The translations under genes were made by a program, and so were the position numbers. From a virus, in IMG/VR virus record IMGVR_UViG_3300045738_001464, positions 1 to 59,968 of that record: 59,968 nt of DNA; one strand, written 5' to 3'. The first letter of the stretch is position 1. Each line of letters begins with the position of its first letter. Below the pieces are notes generated by a model that saw nothing but the letters and a program-made list of their open reading frames with translations, searched no databases and was not told the origin of the DNA. This document shows positions 1 through 9,000 of this stretch, piece after piece.

Positions 1-3000
1 GCATATTTGTCGTTGGAAATGAGCCACTATATTTTGATTTCTTGCTTTCAATAATCATTATTGATTTAATGAGCGCATACATCTCGGCTTGGGTCATATT
101 ATAATCCTCCCAAAGATCTCCCCATTCAGTCTCGAGAGCGTCCTGCATCTTGTCTTTTGTATCTGCATTCAGATACGCCGAACTGGTCATAAACTTCCTC
201 CAGTCAGTCATAAATTCTTTTCTAGGGTCCCAATCAGTCATAAGGCCGGGACGCTCCTTGCTAAGCTTCTCTGGCATTGCCCCAAGAGACTCCCCACCGG
301 GGTAACGAGTGCTTGGTTCAGTCCGGGCGGCGTCCCATGCCGCTTGGAATTTATCTGAAGGGCCATAGAGCATCGGGGCGCTTGCACCGATGTATGCGTC
401 CCTTCCGGGGGTATGGCCTGAGTCAGTGAGTTGGAACCCGTATCCTTCTTCCCTCAGGGAATGCCCTCTCATCACTCCCGTATTCTCCCACAAGCTCTTG
501 AAACTCGGCTTGTTCTGGATACTTGAACTTCTGGAAAGAGGATTTATCGCTGCCTGAAATGGAGTTCTCGTAACTGAAGCGGGAATAGTGCCAGATTGGT
601 TCCTGAAAGCATTTACAGTTCTTGCTGAAGCCGCCTGTTGCTGATTGTACATCATATTCGCCCATGCACTAGCGAAGGATTCGGGCATCGTCTTGAGGGC
701 CACTTCAAGGTCACCATTTGATTTTATTAAGTCTGCTTGAGAAGTGATAAGGTTGGACATTTGTTGGACATTGCCACCAAGAATTTCAACAAGATTTCTT
801 CTCAGTTGTCCTTGTTCTTTTTCTATTTCTCCTGTTATATCTTTTCTCTGTTTGTCTATCTCTCCGCTTTTCAATGTGCGAAGCATCTGAAAGATAAGAT
901 CTCCGTGCTTTGTTCTTGCTCCTCCGTATACGGCGGGTGTTCCGGGTATTCCGGGTCTTCCGGGAAAATCCTCCCTTGGGTCGGCGGGTACTGGAGGTAC
1001 TGGAGGCGTTATTACACCTCCTCTTAACCAGTCTGCTGCATCGTCTAGGGACTTACCTTTTAGCATTTCCGCTTTATCTTTACCGACAAGGTAATCAAGG
1101 TTCATACTAGAAGCTTCACGAAATCTATCTGCTTGTAATTTCTTTTTAAACCCTTGAAGATCGCCTCTTGAGAAATCGAATCCCATGCTTTCAAGAGTCT
1201 TCATGGATTGTGCCCTCTCGGTAAAGGCTCCTTCTCTTCCGGGCGCACCTGCACCCAAGGGGCTAAATAAGCCCTGTATAGCACTGAACATATCCTTTGA
1301 GGGAGATAGCGCCATCGTTTCCAGTTTTCTTCTGTGTTGAAAATCCAAATTGCTTTTTTGTACTACTGTTTGTGTTTTGACTAGCTCATTTGATATGTGT
1401 TGTTTGACTGTGTTTTTGGCCAGTTCGAGACTTAGAGTAGCCATTCTGGCTTGAAGCGAAATTTGAGTATTTTTGTCGAGCTTAGATCCCGGCCCCAAAA
1501 GATCTTCATACATTTTTGTATCAATATTACCCTTCATCATTTGTAAGCCTAATGTTTGTAATTGTTGCTCCGTTTCGGTTCCAAGTCCCATTGTTACTCC
1601 CTTGGCTCCCATTCCATAAATATCCATTCCACCTTTTGAATAGGCTTGAAAATTTTCATTGAATAAGGAGGCATTCCCGAGTTTTATCTTTCTTTGAAGA
1701 TTCTTGTCCAGTTCTTCATAGGAACTTATATTTTGTTCCATTTTACCAACGATTTCCTCCATTGTAACGGTTGCCTTATAAAACAAATCAGCCAATTGAA
1801 GTTCAGCTTGTCGGGCAGCTATAAGTTGTACGGTTTTCTCTTTTAAATTTACGAGCGCAGTAGCGGCACTGTTTGCGCTTTTGGTTTCGGCATCCGCTGC
1901 ATCTTTTAATTTTCTTGCTTTTTCTACAAATCTGATTAGAGTGTCAAATGCTGCACCGTCCATAAGGTCCACGAAACTTTCTAAATCATCATCTTTTGAA
2001 TCTATTCCCATTTCCCTGAGGCTTGCCTTAGTCGCTGGTCCCTTTAGTTTGCCAGACAGTACTATGTCTGCGGCCATTTTTCTAAATACTTCTTCTGATG
2101 GCGTTTGCTCCAATTCCCCGGCCTCATGCATCCTTTCTATAACACCGCCTTTGCCAGTGATCATAACTTGATTAGCAGCTTCTTGAGAAAGATCGGCCTG
2201 AATTTCTGCCAACTTCTTTGGATCACCCTTGGCATCAATTAATCTTTGCATTAATTTTGGATCTCCCAACCTTACAAGTTGGTCAACCATTGCTCTTCTC
2301 AGGGCTTCGAGTGCCTTTGGTCCCGCTCCGGCAGCAAGTGCCTGATTATATGAGTTTTGCGCCTTGGTATATTTGCTTGTCGCAGCAGCAGCTTCTTGTT
2401 TGATTTTAATTTCTGCTTCGTATTTTCTTCTTACGTCATCCAATATGGATTTACCCGCTTCCATCGTGCTGAACAGTGCCATAATTGATCCAATAGCAAG
2501 ACCAATACCCGCGCCAATCGCAGCACCGGGGATAGCACCAGCACCTCCGGCAGGAGCCCCTATCATGCTCCCGATCCATGCTCCAGTACCCGCCATTCCC
2601 AACGCAGTACCACCGCCTTGTAACATGGCTCGCTTTCTTCTTGAGTCCTTACCAACACCCCTTCCGCCGAAAGCCTCGGCTGCTGCGCCACCAACCATTG
2701 GAGCCACAAAACTCATGGCCATTCCTATACTACCTAGTGCCTGATTGTTTCTTGACGCCCAGCTTTGTTTCTTTAATTCGTTTCGTTTCTCTTTTGCGTT
2801 TTTTTCATTTTGTCGTGATACCGCTTCTCTCTCCTTCGCAGTTTCTTTAGCTGCTGCTGCTTCCTGTTTTTTCGCTTCCACGGTTCCAAGATTCACTCGG
2901 GCCTGTTTATTTACGACTTCTACCTGTGATGCCGCTGCCCTAGCTCTTGATTTTACGCTTTCTCTGTCTCCCTTTTTGAGATCTTCGATTCGCTTCGTTT

Positions 3001-6000
3001 CCGCTTCTCTAGATGCTCTTAGCTCTTCTGTGGTTTGTCCTGCTCCTGCCCCCTTTTTGTACTCCCCTGCGGCTCGACGCCGCTCTCGGTCCCTTGCGTT
3101 CCTTAACTTCAACTCCGCTGCCTCTTTTTTCTGAAGTGCAAGAGCCGCTTTCGCGGTAGGAGTCGTCCTTTTTAGGCGCTCGTCGTTCTTTGCGATTTTA
3201 TTCTCCGCCTTCCTTTGCTTTTCCGCCGTCTTCTCGACGTTTGCTTTGGCTTGCTGTGTCTCGCGATCCAATTTCGCTTTGTGCTCGCCAAGAGTCACGG
3301 GTCTAAATCTTTTCCCAGCCTTTTCGGCTTCTTTTGCTCCAGCTTGATTTATTGCTACTATTGTTAACCGTCGCTGAGCTACTGATCGATCCCTGAACTT
3401 TTTTTCTTCCTTTGTTGCCTTTTTTACTTCGCTTACTGCTTTTTCTTTTTCGCGAATCGTGTCTTTATGTACTTTTCTTAATTTTCTGTCAGTTTCTCTT
3501 TCACGATCCAAGACTTTTTGGGTAAGCTCTACTCTTTTTATTGATGTATCATGTTCATTTTTAGCTTGAGTAACTTGATCTATTGCGGCTTGTCTACCTC
3601 CAAGTTCCGTCGTTCTTGCCACGTTTGCTGCCTCCTTTTTACGAACATCCTCTTGAGTAGTTTCGATATTCTTCAATATTTGCTGCAACTGCTGTGCCTG
3701 TTGGTTTTGCTTTTGGTCACCCTTACCTTCAAAAACACCTAGGTCTCCAAGTTGTTTTCTAAGGGATTCAATTGTCGCTGGGCTCGGACTACCCTCAGCG
3801 ATATTCAAAAGCTTTTGTTTAATAGCAGGTAGTTTCTTTTCCTGCTTAATGTCTTTTTGTTCTTGTTCGAAAACTTTCGCTTCTGCTTGAGTAGCTTTTT
3901 CTGTCGCTATGACTGCCTTGGCTGTCGCCTTTTGGTCTTTTTCAAACGTAGCCTGAAGCTCCTTTAATTGTGAATCCATCATGCCATAAATTTTATATCC
4001 TGCGGCCCCTGCAGCCCCAGCCACAGCACCACCCATGAGTATATCTCCAATAAAGTTAGGAACGTGACCCGCTGCGGCTCCAGCCATTGCCGGATTGGGA
4101 TGATTCATAACAGCAGACCTTAAAGCCATCTTGGTTGGCTCATCACGCCTATTGCCAACCACTGGCCCTGAGTAATTTGGAGTATGTACGCTGGTGGCAT
4201 AAATTTGACTAGGGGGTAATCCACTGGCTTTCTTTTCTCTGGCGAAAGCGGCAGCCATTGGATCTGCGAAGTTTGGAACGTGACCACCAGCCATATTTAG
4301 CATACCTTTGGTTCCAGCTTGAAATTCCTTTATACTGTCCGGATGAAAAGCCTTACCCCAACTACTGCCGGGCATTTTGAACATAGTTGAATATGATCTA
4401 GCATCAGCATAAAGTTCTTGCACCTGTTGGCCCGAAAAAGGATGTTTGAAGCTGCTTAACACGCTTTCTCCCTGTGCACCACCACGGTATGAAGAACTCT
4501 TTGCACTCCTCCTTACTATATGTTTTGCAATAGGATTGTTTGATTGAAAGAATGTTAAAAATTCTCGCATTTCCTTGGGGATATTTGTGGCTCCAGAAAG
4601 ATAACTGGAAATATCACCAGTGGCCATCCCGCTGTTGCTCATTTTATCTCCCATGATTGTAGTTAGCCCTTTTTTGCTGCCACCTTGCCAACCAAATTTG
4701 GAAGGACCAAACCCCCGACGAAGCATGTACTTCAAGGCTGCTTCCGCATGTCCCGCTTCATGCAACACCACCCGTTCAAGCTCATCGCGTAGATTAAACA
4801 TAACTCCGGGCTTCTTGTTCTTTCCTTTAAGGGCATCCCATTGAGCTTGATCAGGGAATTTCCGCTTCAAGCCCTTGCTTGGATCAGTGCCGAAACGAAT
4901 TTGGGGTAAACCACCCTTTTGGCCTTTTATTGGAAATTCTTTATCGCCTTTGCCGCGAAAAATATCATTGTGTGGATGCCGCCGGATATCCATAGTACCT
5001 CTAGTAGGACTAAATGCCCCCATGAGCCCGGCTGCATCTCCAAACTTTCTGGGTGATGACTCGCGGTAATTAAAAGTAATTTTATCCCTAAGACCGCCAA
5101 TTAAGTGTGCGTATTTTGGGTCTAAGATTTGCTCAGATGCCGCTTTCATCGCAGGACCATCAACCATTCGACTGAGAGCTTTAAACTCTTCCTTGTTGAG
5201 GCCCTTAACACCCCCTATCTCTTTATCAATTCTAAATCTCCCATATTTTCCTGTTATGAAGTTCTGGGAGAATCGAGAAAAATTCGGAATATGACCTCCG
5301 CTTCTTACCCTATATCGCTGCTGGGTCCATTTTTGTCCGGGTGCGCCTCCTACTCCGGCTGCGGGTGGCATAGTAAAACCACCGGGTAATACTTTTCCGG
5401 GTCCCATTGGTTTTCTATTAGATATTATTTGTTGTATTTTTTCCCATAGGCTTAGACTTACGTTTTTGGCCCCTTTTACTAAGGGAGATTCACCCCATTG
5501 TCCTTTGAGCCAATCTCCTCCAGCTTTCCTAGCCCTCAGCCTTGAAGATTCGAGGTCCTTGATGCGCTGAGGTTCTTGATATCCAAAACTCGGAATGTGA
5601 CCTCCAGACCGTCTTTTTCTTCCAAATGCAGGACCCTGCATTTGCGGTTTTAGCCCAAGCGTTTCTTTGAGTAAATAAAGGGAAGACTCACCCTGCGGCA
5701 CTCCCCCGGCTTTCCACGGAGCCGCCTTGTCTATCCCAAGACCTTGCATCATTTGAAGTCTTTCCATCTCTTGACGAGTAAGCCATTTTTGTCCGGATGC
5801 GCCCCCTACTCCCGCTTTGGGCGGCATCATTTGATTACCGGGTTGTAACATTTTTCCGGGTCCCCATTTCATGAGATTCGGAATATGGCCACCAGCATAA
5901 GAAGGACCCAAATGCTTCATCATTTTCATTTCTGAAAGCATGTCTTTGTAGATATATTCTAGACCTTTTCCCTCGCCCAAGTATACCCGCCTTGCGTCTA

Positions 6001-9000
6001 AAGATTTCTCAAGGCCGCTCAATCCGATCTTATCAGCAAATTTACGATGCCTACGCATATCCGTAGCATGTTTCATCGCGTATTCTATTCCGGGTTGTAC
6101 GTGTCCAGACGGAGAGGTTTCATGGCCTCTGGGTCCAATTGTATAGCTCGTTCCGGGAGTTGTTACGACACCCGGAGGGAGTACTCGCGTTGCAACGCTC
6201 TCCGATTGTCCTGTTATCATACGTCCATAACTTGCAGTATCTTTGGCCGCAAGCCGTTGGTACATTTTGTCTTGCTGATCAGGTGATAACCTATTAAATG
6301 AGTTAGTAGCTCTTTCAGCTAACCTGTGATGACGAAAGAGTTCCTGTGGGGTTACTGACGTTAATCTGCGATCACCTATCATCTCCTGAGCGAAACCTTT
6401 ATCTTTCCCCCGAATACCTCCAACTGCGTTTATTGCTGCAATATTGTGATAATCTTTAATTCCTCGTTTACTATTAGTAATTTGTTCCAGAAGCCATTTG
6501 GGGGCTGTTTTCCAAAATGGGTCTGCAAGTTCACTTTGTGCCCTTAAGTCGGACCCTATGGCTTTCATCCCTGATGGTTTTGCTACATAGTTCCCCCACT
6601 CTTGTCTATCGACGTTCCATATTTCCTTTTTCTTTGGTTGGTAGACCTCCCCCTCTCCAACACTCCATTGTTTTCCCTGCTGGATATTCACGCCGGTATC
6701 AAACTTAAATGTCTCGTAAACCTCTTTGTTTGCGGGTTTCCACATCCTTCCACCCATCGCCATAGCTTGAGGAGTACCACCAATATTGAGTTGCATGTCT
6801 CTTGGGATATTAAACATTCCGTGATGTTCGCCTTTAGAAATCTTTTTCCACATCGCTTTTTTAGACTTTTGCATCATGAAGTCTATAAATTCCTTACCAG
6901 ACCCGAATTGGTTCATAAGCCATTTGGGGGCTGTTGGATCTTTACCCTTTATTGGAAAATACCCCGGAGCATGACCATCCACGCTATACATTTTCTTCAT
7001 CAGTTCTTGCTTAAATCCAGAATATTGGAAATCTCCCGCTCCTTTGTAATATGGAGTCTTTGGGCCAAATCCCCCGCGCCCAGCGAAGTTTGGAATATGG
7101 CCTCCAGCCATAAATGGTTGGTTCTCTATAAAACTTCTTCCTGTTTTATACGCACTCTGCCAACCGGGGGTAGTGTCTGCTGCGTATTTTTCCATAGCTG
7201 GTAGATGTTTTTTTCTCAAGAAGTTGGTTGCAACGGCGACATCTGGATGGCTTCCCCCTATTGTTTCAAGCATTTTTATATAGTAGTCAGGATACAGTTG
7301 CATCGATTTCCCTACCAAGTTGGCCTTAGTAAATCTGTCCGAGGTAGCTTTGATATCACCAAGTTGAGTAGCCCCGCTCCGAAGGGGGATGCCTACGTCT
7401 GCTGGACCCCCTCCTCCTGCGCTCCTATAATTTACTGCACCAAAATTATGAATACCCGGTGCTTTCTCGAAAACTATATCCTCAAAAAATTTGGCATAAG
7501 ATGGATCTTTGGTCAGGCCAAACGATTTGGCGGCACGACCTATATGCGAAAATACCTGTCGAGGAGATTCATAATTACTCAACATACTTGTGTCCATTCC
7601 TTGACTTCTTATTTTTTGGAGCATCCCTTTATCAAGCCCTTGGAAAGCTTTTGATTCCAAAATATGTGCCACGGTTGTTCCCACTGGAAGTATGTCTGCA
7701 ATTTCGTTTAGGGACGAAAAACTGACCCCCTGTACTTTATTACTGGTTAAAATTCTACCAATCGCATCATATCCTTCTTTGCTGGCTCTGGTATTTGTAT
7801 GTGTTTTAAACGCCTTAGTTAAGGGGGGTTTGTAATGTGCCTTGCTACTAGTGCGCCCAAACAGACCACCGACAGGAGATGGAACCAATCCCCTACCACT
7901 ACGAGGGTCTCCACTCCATCTTTGTTGCATTCCAAAATTAGGGACATGACCTCCAGCATATAACATTTCCATCAAGCCGTCAGAATGTTTTCTAAATTTG
8001 TGACCCCCCACACTGAATCCCATAATTCTATCAACTGCGGCTTCACGAAAATCTTGCGCGGGACCAGTGTCCCAAAAACGAAGATATCCCGGTCTCTCCT
8101 TATGGGAAGCCTTTCCTCCCTTGAGGCTTTTTGCCGCCCACCTCTTGCCTTGTCTTTCTTGAAATTGACCTCGTGCATCTTTAAATTGTATATTAAAGAA
8201 GTGTCCTGTTCTGGCAGAATATTCCCTTACTACCGCAGCCAACGTATCAGGATTCATTTTATCTCCCGCACCCCAAGGTTTTGGTTCTAGAGGGGCTATG
8301 AGTCCTCGCGCCGGAGCGTATCGGCTTTTCGGTTGCCGAGCGCGACTTACACCCGCAAAATTCGGAATATGACCACCAGCTAATGAATCGGGGCTATAGC
8401 CAATTTGTTGTTTAAATTCCCTTCTGTAAATTTTACCCGCCGAGCTTCCCTTCGGGGGTATAATGGCGGGTTGGGCAAAACCCGGAACACGTTTGACTTG
8501 TTCTGCTGTATTGTATGTAACTCTTCCCATCCCCGGCATTTGTCCCGTCTTGATTTTTCCGGGCATGTAACCACCAGCAATTGCTCCCATTATTTCAGCA
8601 GATTGATTTTGTTTGTTGAGATTAGGAATATGGCCTCTAGCCAGTTTTTTGACAGGCCCTCCTATCTTTGTCTCGCCTTTTAGATTGGTTCCACCGCCAC
8701 CCGCTACTATAGTTCTTGCCATCCCCCCCGCCTGTGCATCTATTACCTTCATTTTAATGCTTTGGTCAGTAATTAATTTTAGTATTTGTCTTTCAGCATC
8801 CCTCCTAGTTATGGTTCCCGCGATCAATTTACCAAGAATTACCTCCTGACCACCCAAAACTTCTGCAACTACTTGTTGCGTAGCCGCTATTTTCATAGAC
8901 TGAGACTGAATTTCCATAAATTCTAATGCAGCTTGGCCCATATATTTCGAAAACGTTACAACTATTTTCATTCCGAGTATCGCAATAGCAGCCAATCCCG

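Larger units (their letters stand above)
4051..8645 (-). repeat. Nine dispersed GGHIPNF motifs inside the tape measure gene
   Basis: Near-identical short motifs are encoded around 8615-8642 (RGHIPNL), 8352-8380 (GGHIPNF), 7931-7960 (GGHVPNF), 7081-7111 (GGHIPNF), 5867-5900 (GGHIPNL), 5581-5611 (GGHIPSF), 5269-5305 (GGHIPNF), 4262-4294 (GGHVPNF) and 4051-4086 (AGHVPNF). Most are preceded by Ala-Gly or Ser-Gly. The motif starts are near residues 565, 652, 792, 1075, 1478, 1575, 1677, 2014 and 2083. Spacing is irregular, so this is not a simple tandem repeat; the motifs look like hinges or docking peptides between inserted segments. Confidence 0.85.

Noticed and set aside
6602-7204. Plus-strand open frame of 200 codons inside the tape measure gene
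   Set aside because: Antisense to a continuous 3444-codon frame with recognisable domains; composition is that of a reverse-strand artefact.
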